A stretch of 64,000 nt of DNA. Origin: Mucilaginibacter oryzae (GTDB lineage Bacteria > Bacteroidota > Bacteroidia > Sphingobacteriales > Sphingobacteriaceae). Shown one piece after another: positions 8,492 through 17,121 of this stretch (position 1 is its first letter; the number at the start of each line of letters is the position of its first letter). The translations under genes were made by a program, and so were the position numbers. The notes under the pieces are model-generated. The model ran no database searches. It was not told the origin of the DNA and saw only the letters and a list, made by a program, of their open reading frames with translations. The stretch is from contig NZ_QGHA01000001.1 in the NCBI RefSeq assembly GCF_003148845.1, positions 310,001 through 374,000 on the forward strand, read 5' to 3'.

Positions 8492-9875
8492 TTTTTTATT
8501 TTTTGGAGGATGGGCGGAGGCGCAAACGCTTCAGCAAAAACTGTCGGCAGCGTTTAACCGTTTGCAGGCGGATAGCCAATGCAGCTATGCATCGGTTTCG
8601 CTAACGGTATTGGATGCCAAAACCGGCGAACAGGTGTTTACCGGCAACCCCAATATGGGCCTGGCTACGGCATCAACCTTAAAAACCATCACCAGCATTA
8701 CGGCATTTAATATGCTCGGCCCCGATTTTCAATATCAAACCCTATTGGGTTATACGGGCGAGCTTGGCGCAGATGGCACCCTTAACGGCGATATCATTAT
8801 CAAAGGCGCGGGCGACCCCACGCTGGGGAGCTGGCGCTATGAGCAAACTAAAGAAAACCGGGTATTGGCTACCATGGCCCAGGCCCTGCAAAAAGCCGGT
8901 ATCAAAAAGATAACCGGAAGGATCATCGGTGATGATAGCCTGTTCGGCACACAATCCATCCCTGAGGGCTGGATCTGGCAGGATATCGGTAATTATTATG
9001 GTGCCGGAACATCCGGGCTTTGCTGGCGCGAAAATCAGTTTGATATTAAGTTACGTACCGGTGCTGTTGGCAACCCGGTAGGCATTCTGCGCACGGTTCC
9101 ATCCGTACCGTACCTTACTTTTAAAAGCGAACTTACTAATGGCGCGGCAGGCAGCGGCGACAATGCCTATGCTTTTTTGCCCGTAGGCAGTAAAGTGATG
9201 TATTTGCGCGGCACTTACGCCATCGATCAGGATAAAAAAAGCATTTCGGCCGCTTTACCCGATGCGGCCTATGATGCGGCTTTGAGATTAAACGATACGC
9301 TCAGGAGCCTGGGGATCATTATCGGCGCCGGGCCGGAATCTGCCGTCACCTTGAGCGCTAAAAACCAGTCTGTGCCGGTTATAGCCAAAAACCTGGCCAC
9401 TATTTCATCTCCAACATTAAGCAAAATAGTTTACTGGCTTAACCAGAAAAGCATCAACCTGTATGCAGAGCAACTGCTTAAAACGCTGGCCTGGAAACAA
9501 GGCAAAAAACCAACCACAAGCAATGGCGTTGATGTAGTGCAGCAGTTTTGGCAGGCCCACGGCATCGATGCTAAAAGTATCAATATTTACGACGGCAGCG
9601 GCCTTTCGCCCGGCGACAGGGTAACTACGCTTACACTGGCCCGTATCCTGCAATCGGCTAAAAAGGAAAGCTGGTTTGCTGACCTATATGCCAGTTTGCC
9701 GGTTTATAATGATATGAAAATGAAAAGCGGCAGCATTAACAGCGTGCTTTGTTATGCCGGCTATCAAACCAAAAACGGGCGTGAGCTTTGCTTTTCCATC
9801 ATGGTGAATAATTACAGCGGATCGAGCCGGGGGATTAAGGAGAAAATATTCAGGGTGCTGGATGAGTTGAAGTAA
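8469..9875 (+). CDS. dacB: D-alanyl-D-alanine carboxypeptidase/endopeptidase (PBP4, DacB family)
   Basis: About 468 residues, peptidase family S13. Trims the terminal D-Ala of peptidoglycan pentapeptides and cuts peptide crosslinks in the periplasm. The three active-site motifs of penicillin-binding proteins are visible: SxxK as STLK near residue 75, SxN as SIN in KSINLYAEQ, and KTG as KSG in MKSGSIN near the C-terminus. The start is the ATG at 8469, which gives a clean signal peptide (MRRLLVISFLFFGGWAEAQ); a longer frame from 8421 lies within the permease gene and would bury that signal. Overlaps the permease by 23 bp. Confidence 0.92.
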   Translation: MRRLLVISFLFFGGWAEAQTLQQKLSAAFNRLQADSQCSYASVSLTVLDAKTGEQVFTGNPNMGLATASTLKTITSITAFNMLGPDFQYQTLLGYTGELGADGTLNGDIIIKGAGDPTLGSWRYEQTKENRVLATMAQALQKAGIKKITGRIIGDDSLFGTQSIPEGWIWQDIGNYYGAGTSGLCWRENQFDIKLRTGAVGNPVGILRTVPSVPYLTFKSELTNGAAGSGDNAYAFLPVGSKVMYLRGTYAIDQDKKSISAALPDAAYDAALRLNDTLRSLGIIIGAGPESAVTLSAKNQSVPVIAKNLATISSPTLSKIVYWLNQKSINLYAEQLLKTLAWKQGKKPTTSNGVDVVQQFWQAHGIDAKSINIYDGSGLSPGDRVTTLTLARILQSAKKESWFADLYASLPVYNDMKMKSGSINSVLCYAGYQTKNGRELCFSIMVNNYSGSSRGIKEKIFRVLDELK

Positions 9876-9918
9876 TAACGACTGTAAACGAGCGTTTTAA
9901 TTTATTATAAACCTCGTC

Positions 9919-10365
9919 ATGAAAATATTATCCATTACTCCTCACAAACGTGTTAGCTATACCCCCGGATTAATAAGTTTGATTTTATTGCCTGTGCTTT
10001 GCCTGGTATTTCTACATCAGCAAAAAAAATTTAAACATACAGGAGTTTTGGACATTGGTATAGTTGATCCGGATATCGGCAGGATAATGGCAAAAAAATA
10101 TCATTTTAAAATTCCGCCTGAAAGGAATTATGCAAAGGTCAATTTTAACGGAAGCATAAGCGGAGACAAGTCGTTACTTGATTTTGCAAAGTTGGAAATT
10201 AAAAATATGATTTGTACAAAAAGTCGGACTCTGGGTTTACAATTACATTTCGGAGCGCATGCAAAATATCAGACATTTGTAAGCGTAATTGATATGTGTT
10301 CGGCCGATGCATTGACATGGGTTCCGATTCAGGATGACATTTATGTTTATTATACCAAAAGATAA
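9919..10365 (+). CDS. Hypothetical single-pass membrane or exported protein
   Basis: 148 residues, not recognised. One hydrophobic segment near residues 17-32 (GLISLILLPVLCLVFL) follows a short basic N-terminus, suggesting a membrane anchor or uncleaved signal with the rest in the periplasm. Two cysteines (in NMICTK and IDMCSA) lie in the C-terminal half. More AT-rich than its neighbours. Start at ATG 9919, 43 bp after dacB; 17 bp before the next gene. Confidence 0.6.
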   Translation: MKILSITPHKRVSYTPGLISLILLPVLCLVFLHQQKKFKHTGVLDIGIVDPDIGRIMAKKYHFKIPPERNYAKVNFNGSISGDKSLLDFAKLEIKNMICTKSRTLGLQLHFGAHAKYQTFVSVIDMCSADALTWVPIQDDIYVYYTKR

Positions 10366-10382
10366 TTATTGAGTTTGCCCGC

Positions 10383-10778
10383 ATGACTAAAATTCGCTTC
10401 GATTTTCCTCAATCCATTTATCAAAGTTTGCTTAATAAACAAATTGACGCGCGGCAATTTATTGCTGAAGTTTTAGGCTTACCAAAGGGTAACCCTCATT
10501 TAGATGCCCTGACCTTAAATCTGCGTTTCAACCATGCTACTGAAGGCGGTTCGCCTGAGATTACTAATTTAGAGGTGATTAATGCTGTTTATGATGCCGC
10601 AAAACAAACAGGCTGGTTTGAGATAAGCTATCAGGTAGAACGGCATTACACCTGCTCGGATGTAAAAAGCCAACAAAAGCACACGGAAGTTTGCCCTTTC
10701 GAAATCACCCCGACCGAACAACTACTGGTGCTGCAAATCCCCGAAGATGAAAGCAGGGATACTGTATTTGAACTGTGA
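10383..10778 (+). CDS. Hypothetical cytoplasmic protein
   Basis: 131 residues, no signal peptide or membrane segment, acidic C-terminus, no domain I can name. The layout of an early conserved-looking patch (FNHATEGGSPEITNLEVINAVYDAA) and a later YQVERHYTC has no match I recognise. Begins 17 bp after the preceding hypothetical gene and is probably cotranscribed with it. Confidence 0.55.
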   Translation: MTKIRFDFPQSIYQSLLNKQIDARQFIAEVLGLPKGNPHLDALTLNLRFNHATEGGSPEITNLEVINAVYDAAKQTGWFEISYQVERHYTCSDVKSQQKHTEVCPFEITPTEQLLVLQIPEDESRDTVFEL

Positions 10779-10825
10779 AAAGCTAAAGGATAATTTGTAG
10801 GTTTATTAGCAAATAAAACCTGTTT

Positions 10826-11230
10826 ATGAAAAAGCTCACTGCTGTAATATTTTCCGCGCTTTTAACTGTAAGCCTGTTTGCCTGTAAAAGCAAAACCAAC
10901 CCGGCTGATGATGTGCAATCCATCAAATTCAAATTTACCGAATTGGGCCGTGAAACCCAGTTCAGGATCACCTGCGATAAGTTTGACTATTACTTCCCCG
11001 AAGGTAAAGAGAAAAACTTTGACAAAAAGCCCGGCATTGATAGCGTAATGCAGCTGTTAACCGGATTAAAGATGGTGAACGATGGCACCGAGCCTGATGT
11101 ACGCGGCAAGATTTATATCACCCGTAAAAACAAAGTCGTCGATACCTTATGTGTGGGGGTTAAAGCTTTAAAGTACAAGGGAAACACTTACGAAACACCG
11201 CAGGGTTTGTTGGTATTGATACAACAATAA
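10826..11230 (+). CDS. Small putative lipoprotein
   Basis: 134 residues with a lipoprotein signal: a basic start, hydrophobic core and lipobox SLFAC (Cys at about residue 20). The mature part is rich in beta-strand-like alternation and Lys/Asp. Function unknown; anchored in the inner or outer membrane facing the periplasm. Lies 47 bp after the previous small gene. Confidence 0.7.
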   Translation: MKKLTAVIFSALLTVSLFACKSKTNPADDVQSIKFKFTELGRETQFRITCDKFDYYFPEGKEKNFDKKPGIDSVMQLLTGLKMVNDGTEPDVRGKIYITRKNKVVDTLCVGVKALKYKGNTYETPQGLLVLIQQ

Positions 11231-11334
11231 GTTGTATCACCATGTTATTTTTCAAAACTAACCGGCACCTATAATGTTAAAGTAGTTATATTATTGAATT
11301 GAGATAGTCACATTTCCAGTAAAATCATCCTATT

Positions 11335-12276
11335 TTACCCTACCAAATTCCTAACCTCAACCGGCGACAACGTAGTTTGCTTTTTAAAAAAGTTTGAAAA
11401 ATGCGAAAGCTGTTCAAAACCCAAGCTATAAGCTATTTCAGAGATATTCCAATCAGTTTGCCTCAATAGGATACGGGCTTCCTGGATCAGCCGGGCGGCG
11501 ATATGTTCGGTAGTGGTTTTGCCGGTACTTTCTTTTAATACTTTATTGAGGTGATTGCTGTGTACAGCCAGCCGGTCGGCATAATCTTTGGCGGTACGCA
11601 GTGATATTTTCTGATCGGGCGATGCTATCGGGAATTGCCTCTCCAACAGCTCAATAAACAGTGATGACACCCGGGCTGAAGCGTTATGCGAATGATGATA
11701 GGCGGTTAACGGCTGTAGCTTCTGCCCGTAATGGATCAGCTCGAGCACATAGTTCCGGAGCAGATCGTACTTATACAGGTAATCGGAAGCTATTTCCTGC
11801 TGCATTTTTTTAAAGATGGCGGCTATTTCTCCGGCCTGTTCATCAGTAAGCAAAAATACAGGGTAACCACCTGGACTAAATAAGGGCAAAGCATCCAGCA
11901 CTACGCCGCTTTTTGATTGCACCATGAACTCATCTGTAAAAATACAAAAGCTGCCCGCCTGTTTCAGATCCTGAGGCTTCCAGCTATAGGGGATTTTGGG
12001 GGTACCAAATACCAACGCGCTTTTTTCGATATGGATTACCTTATCGGCATATTCGGCAATGTTATGGCCCTGCACCAGGTTAATTTTATAATACAAACGG
12101 CGGTTGTAAGGCATATGCGAAGGGTCTTTTTTGATCCGCTCAAATATTTCCTTAACGTTAAACACGTTGAAGTGCCCTATTTCTTTATTAATGCCCGGAG
12201 GCAATAACGATTGGACTGTGGTATCGGCAAACACCGCGGCATCTTTATAAAAGTCTTCTACAGTTACCGTTTTCAT
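11335..12276 (-). CDS. AraC-family transcriptional regulator
   Basis: 313 residues. The N-terminal about 190 residues form a cupin-like sensor region (FxxGxPxIPYSW-type motif around FGTPKIPYSW); the C-terminal about 100 residues hold the two AraC helix-turn-helix motifs, the second reading WNISEIAYSLGFEQLSHFSNFFKKQTTLSP. Binds DNA as an activator or repressor in response to a small ligand. Divergent from the short-chain dehydrogenase at 12518 across 241 bp, so it likely controls that gene, a common arrangement in this phylum. Confidence 0.88.
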   Translation of the reverse strand: MKTVTVEDFYKDAAVFADTTVQSLLPPGINKEIGHFNVFNVKEIFERIKKDPSHMPYNRRLYYKINLVQGHNIAEYADKVIHIEKSALVFGTPKIPYSWKPQDLKQAGSFCIFTDEFMVQSKSGVVLDALPLFSPGGYPVFLLTDEQAGEIAAIFKKMQQEIASDYLYKYDLLRNYVLELIHYGQKLQPLTAYHHSHNASARVSSLFIELLERQFPIASPDQKISLRTAKDYADRLAVHSNHLNKVLKESTGKTTTEHIAARLIQEARILLRQTDWNISEIAYSLGFEQLSHFSNFFKKQTTLSPVEVRNLVG

Positions 12277-12517
12277 ACCTTATAACCTTTATTGAACAAA
12301 GCTATTGATTAAAAAACGAATGAGGTAAAAGCCCAGGTCAGCGGCAAGTCATAAGAAAATAGTACATCTTATTAAAAAACAACTAATTAAAACCAGGAAC
12401 ACCAACGCGGCCCGCTAAATATCCAGACACCGTTATTTGAATTTGATAAACAATGGATTGAAACAGATAAACGCCGGCTTATCCCCGCTCCTACTTTTAT
12501 CCATTAAAAAATAAACA

Positions 12518-13300
12518 ATGAAACTTAACAACAACACCATCCTGATAACCGGCGGCACAAGCGGTTTCGGGCTTGAATTTGCTACCAAATTAATGGCTTT
12601 AGACAACACAGTAATCATAACCGGCCGTAATCAAAGCAAACTTGATGAGGTAGGCAAAAAGCTGCCCGGCGTTTACACTTTTCAAAGTGATGTTAGCAAC
12701 CCTGAAGCAATTGAACAGCTTTATAAAGAAGTAAGGGCCAAATTTCCGGCTTTAAATATCCTGATTAACAACGCAGGCGAAATGCGGGCCATCAGCCTTA
12801 ACAACGCCTCAACCAACTTAAGGGATATCACCCGTGAGGTAGAGATTAACCTGATGGGACCAATCCGCATGGTGCAGCAGTTTTTGCCGCTGCTTAAAAA
12901 GCAACCGGCAGCAACCATTATGAATGTAACATCGGGTATAGCGCTGATGCCCTTCCCGGCTTCACCAATTTACGGGGCCACAAAATCGGGGCTGCGATCT
13001 TACACCAAATCCTTACGGGTACAGCTAAAAAATACCGGGATAAAAGTTTTTGAATTGGTAGCGCCGGGCTCAAGCACGCCGTTAAACGATAAGTTTATGA
13101 ATATGGATGGCGTTAGTACGAATATGATGATGGACCCCGGCAAACTGATTGACCAGGCAATAGCAGGATTAAAAAAGGATCAATTGGAGATTTATCCCGG
13201 ATTGGCCCGTGTAATAAAAATAATGAGCAGGCTGGCTCCCGGCTTTTTATTGAAGCAGGCGAGTAAGGTTGGGGCAAAGTTTATGGAAACAAGAAAGTAA
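12518..13300 (+). CDS. Short-chain dehydrogenase/reductase (DltE-like)
   Basis: 260 residues, Rossmann fold. Cofactor motif TGGTSGFG near residues 11-18 (Phe where most members have Ile), NNAGEM near residues 88-93, and catalytic YxxxK as YGATK near 153-157, preceded by the serine in NVTSG. This matches cytoplasmic NAD(P)-dependent oxidoreductases annotated DltE, although no dlt operon is present, so that name should not be taken as function. Divergent from and probably regulated by the AraC protein next to it. Confidence 0.9.
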   Translation: MKLNNNTILITGGTSGFGLEFATKLMALDNTVIITGRNQSKLDEVGKKLPGVYTFQSDVSNPEAIEQLYKEVRAKFPALNILINNAGEMRAISLNNASTNLRDITREVEINLMGPIRMVQQFLPLLKKQPAATIMNVTSGIALMPFPASPIYGATKSGLRSYTKSLRVQLKNTGIKVFELVAPGSSTPLNDKFMNMDGVSTNMMMDPGKLIDQAIAGLKKDQLEIYPGLARVIKIMSRLAPGFLLKQASKVGAKFMETRK

Positions 13301-13388
13301 AAAATAAAATTCTAATTTCCTATAGGCTTGACACAGTTCAGTTTACACACCCTACAAAAAAGATCCCCAGATAAGTATTGCAAAAATC

Positions 13389-13419
13389 AAGGGCGGAAAT
13401 ATTGATTTCCGCCCTTTTT
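13389..13419. terminator. Intrinsic terminator between convergent SDR and GDPD genes
   Basis: A perfect 12 bp stem (AAGGGCGGAAAT / ATTTCCGCCCTT) with an ATTG loop is followed by T-runs on the plus strand and by TTGATTTTTG on the minus strand, so it can serve both convergent transcripts. Confidence 0.85.
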
Positions 13420-13462
13420 GTTCCCTACAGAATTCGAACCATTATTTGTAAGCACCTTTCGG

Positions 13463-14383
13463 CTAACTATGCAGGTTCCTTTTCCTCAGGTATCGCAGCA
13501 ATTCCCGCGGCCGGTCAGTTTGTATAATGGTAGCCCCGTGTTGGATGATCCATTCCCAGCTGTCTTTAGTATTACCTAAATCTACCGCTGTATCATCATC
13601 ATGACCAGCATTAAGGCTTGCCCATAATGAATTGATCCAAATCCTTGCTCCATTCCGGTTAATAAACCGGTTGCTTTTAAGAATCGCTGAAGTATCTTTG
13701 CCGAAATTCAGTTCAAATGCTACCGGTTTGATATGACGCTGGTAATTTTCGATTGATTGTTTAGCGCCGGGCTTATCCAGGTCAATTACTGCCATAAAGG
13801 TAATGCTATCAATAATTGCGGGATATTGGTTCCTTACTGTTTCATAAGCTTCTGTGGTTTTAAAAATGGCTTGATTTAGTGTGCCGGTAGTCTTCAAAAC
13901 CTGGTAAGCCTCGTTGTAGTATAGGTAACTTTTATCAAGGTTTACCAAAATTTTGCCTTTGATTAGTTTCATTACCTCCTGCAGTGTGGGTATGGCATTT
14001 ACGGTAACCCTGCCCAAACCATTTTTCAGGTGAAATTTCTTTAGCTCAGCCAAAGTATAGTCACCCGGGCTTCCCTTACCATCAGTTGTACGATCGATAG
14101 TTTGATCATGCATGATCACTATTATACCATCCTTTGTTTTGTTCAAATCGAGTTCGATGATATCCACCCCTATGTCCATCGCATATTTAAAAGCAAGGAG
14201 CGAGTTTTCCGGAGCATCGCGCCAATCTCCACGGTGAGCTGCAACCATGATATGTCTATCTAACGGCTGATGTAATTGTTTTATTAAACTATCGCACTTT
14301 GTAGCTTGGGCATAACTATTTGTGAAATAAAGTAATATAGCCCAGGTAATGCTTGCGGCTGCTTTTATATTTTTCAGATACAT
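13463..14383 (-). CDS. Exported glycerophosphodiester phosphodiesterase
   Basis: 306 residues, GDPD family (TIM barrel). A signal peptide ending near NSYAQA sends it to the periplasm. The catalytic set is visible: AHRGDWRDAPENS (HR and the first Glu), then IIELDLNKTKDG (E-x-D) and MHDQTIDRTTDG (second His). The enzyme hydrolyses glycerophosphodiesters from deacylated phospholipids to glycerol-3-phosphate and an alcohol. Last gene of uptake locus A, one base after the metallohydrolase gene, so almost certainly cotranscribed. This suggests the locus handles a phosphodiester- or lipid-headgroup-containing substrate. Confidence 0.92.
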   Translation of the reverse strand: MYLKNIKAAASITWAILLYFTNSYAQATKCDSLIKQLHQPLDRHIMVAAHRGDWRDAPENSLLAFKYAMDIGVDIIELDLNKTKDGIIVIMHDQTIDRTTDGKGSPGDYTLAELKKFHLKNGLGRVTVNAIPTLQEVMKLIKGKILVNLDKSYLYYNEAYQVLKTTGTLNQAIFKTTEAYETVRNQYPAIIDSITFMAVIDLDKPGAKQSIENYQRHIKPVAFELNFGKDTSAILKSNRFINRNGARIWINSLWASLNAGHDDDTAVDLGNTKDSWEWIIQHGATIIQTDRPRELLRYLRKRNLHS

Positions 14384-14384
14384 G

Positions 14385-15659
14385 TTATATTTTATGATGT
14401 GTTAAATAAGGGCCGAATATTTGTTTCACCCTAATTAAAGGGCTTCTATCATCAAGGATGAATACGAAATATGATCCGCCGCCTTTTGAAACGCGGATGA
14501 GCACATGCCCTTCAAAGCTTTTAAATCCCTTAGCAATCCAGAAGCCGAGGTAGGTTTTAGTTTCGGGCTGCATATACGTGTCAAACACATCGGTGCTATC
14601 TTCCGAAGCTGTTTTATTCATCAGCCTGAACGCTACTTCCTGCCCTGGCTGATCTGAGCACCAGCTTTGTTCAACGGCAATTTTTGGAGCAAGCGCTTTT
14701 AAAAAAGCATCATTAGTTGCATCGCGATTACCGTGATGGTTGAGTGTAAGAGCATCTACCCGGCCAATTATCTTTGCCATTGGTGTTTCAACATCTCTCC
14801 GGCCGGGATAATTACTTCCCTCATAACCGGTGTTGTCGCCGCCTGAGTAAAAAATAAAAGGGCCATAGCTTATTCTTATAGCATTGCTAAGCGGGTTTTC
14901 ATTGAACTTCCCCTTTTCCAGCAACTGGTCTGTTGTAAAGCAGGTGCGTGTCCCATCACCTTTTCCAGACCAGATCACGGCGTTTGATTTGATATTGCGT
15001 ACCTCAAAGCCAGGATATAATTGGGGATGGATCAGTAATTTAATCTGGCTTGCGCTGCCCGCTTTTAAAGCTTCATATATCATCCCCTTATGGCCCGATT
15101 GATATTGAACAAAGGCAAGGTAATTATTGAACGTTGCATTTTTACGATAATAAGTCAACAAATCAACAGGATAAACACGGCCTCTATCCAGCATATGCTT
15201 AATCGGGATAGCATCGCCTACATCAGTCAGCCCGGATAATTGGTAAGCGCCGTTGGCCGCCTTGGGACTATTCTTTTCGATGTTGCCGTAATGATCACCA
15301 TGAAAATGAGTGATCAACGCATAATCAATAGTAGCTTGTCTGTCGGCGGGGATTACCTGTTTAATATAAGATGCAATCCACTGCCCCGGTCTTAATGAAC
15401 TATCGGGCAGTGCCGGTGGAATTTTTAGCGGGGCATTTGTGTTTTCAAACTCATTGGCATCCATATCGCCTGCATCGATGAGCATGGTTGTACCATCCGG
15501 AAAAACCAGGAAACTTGAATTTCCACGTCCCGTATTGATGAAATGGATATCCAATTGCCCCTCCTGCCAGGCAGGCAATTGCTCATTCACTTTTTTTTCC
15601 TGAGCATAACCACTCATTATGAAAAGCAAAGCAAGAAGCATTACAATTAATTTCTTCAT
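14385..15659 (-). CDS. Exported metallo-beta-lactamase-fold hydrolase (ComEC C-terminal-like)
   Basis: About 424 residues. The start at 15659 gives a signal peptide (MKKLIVMLLALLFIMSGYAQ); an ATG 24 bp upstream only adds polar residues. The metal motif HxHxDH is present as THFHGDHYG, preceded by the DAGDMD strand, with a later LNHHGNRD that probably supplies another ligand. Overall it resembles the hydrolase domain of ComEC-type and related phosphodiesterases, here soluble and periplasmic. Sits between SusD and GDPD in locus A. A phosphodiesterase or nuclease role fits the neighbour but is inference. Confidence 0.85.
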   Translation of the reverse strand: MKKLIVMLLALLFIMSGYAQEKKVNEQLPAWQEGQLDIHFINTGRGNSSFLVFPDGTTMLIDAGDMDANEFENTNAPLKIPPALPDSSLRPGQWIASYIKQVIPADRQATIDYALITHFHGDHYGNIEKNSPKAANGAYQLSGLTDVGDAIPIKHMLDRGRVYPVDLLTYYRKNATFNNYLAFVQYQSGHKGMIYEALKAGSASQIKLLIHPQLYPGFEVRNIKSNAVIWSGKGDGTRTCFTTDQLLEKGKFNENPLSNAIRISYGPFIFYSGGDNTGYEGSNYPGRRDVETPMAKIIGRVDALTLNHHGNRDATNDAFLKALAPKIAVEQSWCSDQPGQEVAFRLMNKTASEDSTDVFDTYMQPETKTYLGFWIAKGFKSFEGHVLIRVSKGGGSYFVFILDDRSPLIRVKQIFGPYLTHHKI

Positions 15660-15672
15660 AAAGCTTTTTATT

Positions 15673-15700
15673 AAGCGGGTCACCTTTCCGGTAACCCGCT
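15673..15700 (-). promoter_or_regulatory. Intra-operon hairpin between susD and the metallohydrolase gene
   Basis: AAGCGGGT and ACCCGCTT pair around a loop that itself holds CC/GG. It lies just after the susD stop codon. The minus-strand sequence after it is AATAAAAA rather than a T-run, so it may stabilise the upstream susCD message rather than terminate it. Confidence 0.5.
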
Positions 15701-15706
15701 TTTAAT

Positions 15707-17110
15707 TTAATATCCGGGGTTTTGTTTAATAGCCGGATCTGTGTTGATTTGTGATTGAGGAACCGGCATCAGCAGGTTATGCTGATCAATAGTGATCAGG
15801 ATGTTATTATCCTTAAACCATTTGTTCATCACGTTTACAGCCGTACCCGTACGAAGCAGATCAAACCAGCGGTGCCCCTCTCCAATCAATTCCAGTCTGC
15901 GTTCTAAAACAATGGCGTCGCGAAGATCGGCCTGGTTACCCGCAGTTGTATTAGCCAGGCCTGCACGGCTGCGGATACTGTTGAGGTAAGCAACAGCCTG
16001 GGCGGTGTTTCCTAATTCGTTCTCAATTTCGGCCAGCATCAGTATGACATCAGCGTAGCGTAAAACCACAAAATCGCTTGGCCCGTCGGTAATGATGGTT
16101 GTCGGGGCGGTAAGCTTATTATCAAAAGGCGCACCGCTTGGCGCAAGGGTAACATACACGCCTTTACGAAGATCATTTGAGGCGTAAAGATTGTAAAGGC
16201 TTAAGGTTGGCAAATTGTGTCCTTTCGCGCCGGTTACAGTAGCCGATGGACTAAATTGCTGAAACATGATACTACCTTCCGAATTACCGTTCACTCCTGA
16301 TGTAAACTGAACCGCGAAGATAATTTCCTTATTGTTTTCATTGTTAACAGCGAAAACATCCTGCGGGCGGGTGAGCAATGCGTGTTTGCCGGAGTTTACA
16401 ACCGCCAGTAACTGTGTTTCGGCATTGGTATAATCCTTCAGTGTAAGATAAACCTTACCCAGCAGGCTTTCCGCAGCGGTTTTAACCACTCGTCCGGGTT
16501 GGCCGGGCACCTCTGGCAATAAAGGGATAGCGGCTGCTAAATCAGTTTTGATTTGGTCATAAACCTGGGCTGCAGGCTGGCGGCCTAAACCAAAGTACTG
16601 GTTAGGGTTAATGGTTTCGGTAGTTACCAGCGGCACATCGCCGTACAACCGTACCATATTAAAATAAAGCAACGCCCTGATGAATAACATTTCGCCTTTG
16701 CGGGCCTGTTTCACCGCAGGATCGGTGTAAGTGATCTTATCTATCCTGTTTAATACCACATTTGCTTTCTGGATACCCTGGTATGAATCCCGCCAGGTGG
16801 TTTCTATGATATCATTTGATGGTATGGTTGTAAACTGATCAAGTTGTCCGTAGTTACCGCTATCATTAGATGGTACCTGGTCGTAAGTATTATCAGATGG
16901 GATCTCGGCAAATGCAGGCAGATACAATCCGTAAAGACCAGTTGACTGTAATGTTCCGTAAACGGCGGCTACATACTCTTCGGTTTCGGCCTGATTGGTG
17001 AGAAATTTACCGAGGTCTTTAGAGGTAGCAGGGGTTTGATAAAGTTCTTTCTTACATGATGAAGCAGTTGCCAAAAACACTGCTGCTATGATGATATATT
17101 TGATTTTCAT
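15707..17110 (-). CDS. SusD/RagB-family nutrient-binding lipoprotein (locus A)
   Basis: 467 residues with lipobox ATASSC (Cys near residue 19). Contains the helical TPR-like SusD core with conserved features such as RALLYFNMVRLYGDVPLVT, the VVLRYADVILMLAEIENELG helix, RAGLANTT and the C-terminal ERRLELIGEGHRWFDLLRTG. SusD proteins sit on the cell surface as a lid over the SusC channel and bind the substrate. Starts 11 bp after SusC. The ligand cannot be read from the sequence, but the downstream phosphodiesterases hint at a phosphorylated compound. Confidence 0.95.
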   Translation of the reverse strand: MKIKYIIIAAVFLATASSCKKELYQTPATSKDLGKFLTNQAETEEYVAAVYGTLQSTGLYGLYLPAFAEIPSDNTYDQVPSNDSGNYGQLDQFTTIPSNDIIETTWRDSYQGIQKANVVLNRIDKITYTDPAVKQARKGEMLFIRALLYFNMVRLYGDVPLVTTETINPNQYFGLGRQPAAQVYDQIKTDLAAAIPLLPEVPGQPGRVVKTAAESLLGKVYLTLKDYTNAETQLLAVVNSGKHALLTRPQDVFAVNNENNKEIIFAVQFTSGVNGNSEGSIMFQQFSPSATVTGAKGHNLPTLSLYNLYASNDLRKGVYVTLAPSGAPFDNKLTAPTTIITDGPSDFVVLRYADVILMLAEIENELGNTAQAVAYLNSIRSRAGLANTTAGNQADLRDAIVLERRLELIGEGHRWFDLLRTGTAVNVMNKWFKDNNILITIDQHNLLMPVPQSQINTDPAIKQNPGY

Positions 17111-17121
17111 GTCTGTAACAG

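Noticed and set aside
12518..13300. Reading the DltE-like dehydrogenase as part of teichoic-acid D-alanylation
   Set aside because: No dltA-D genes are nearby and the organism is Gram-negative; the name reflects only similarity.
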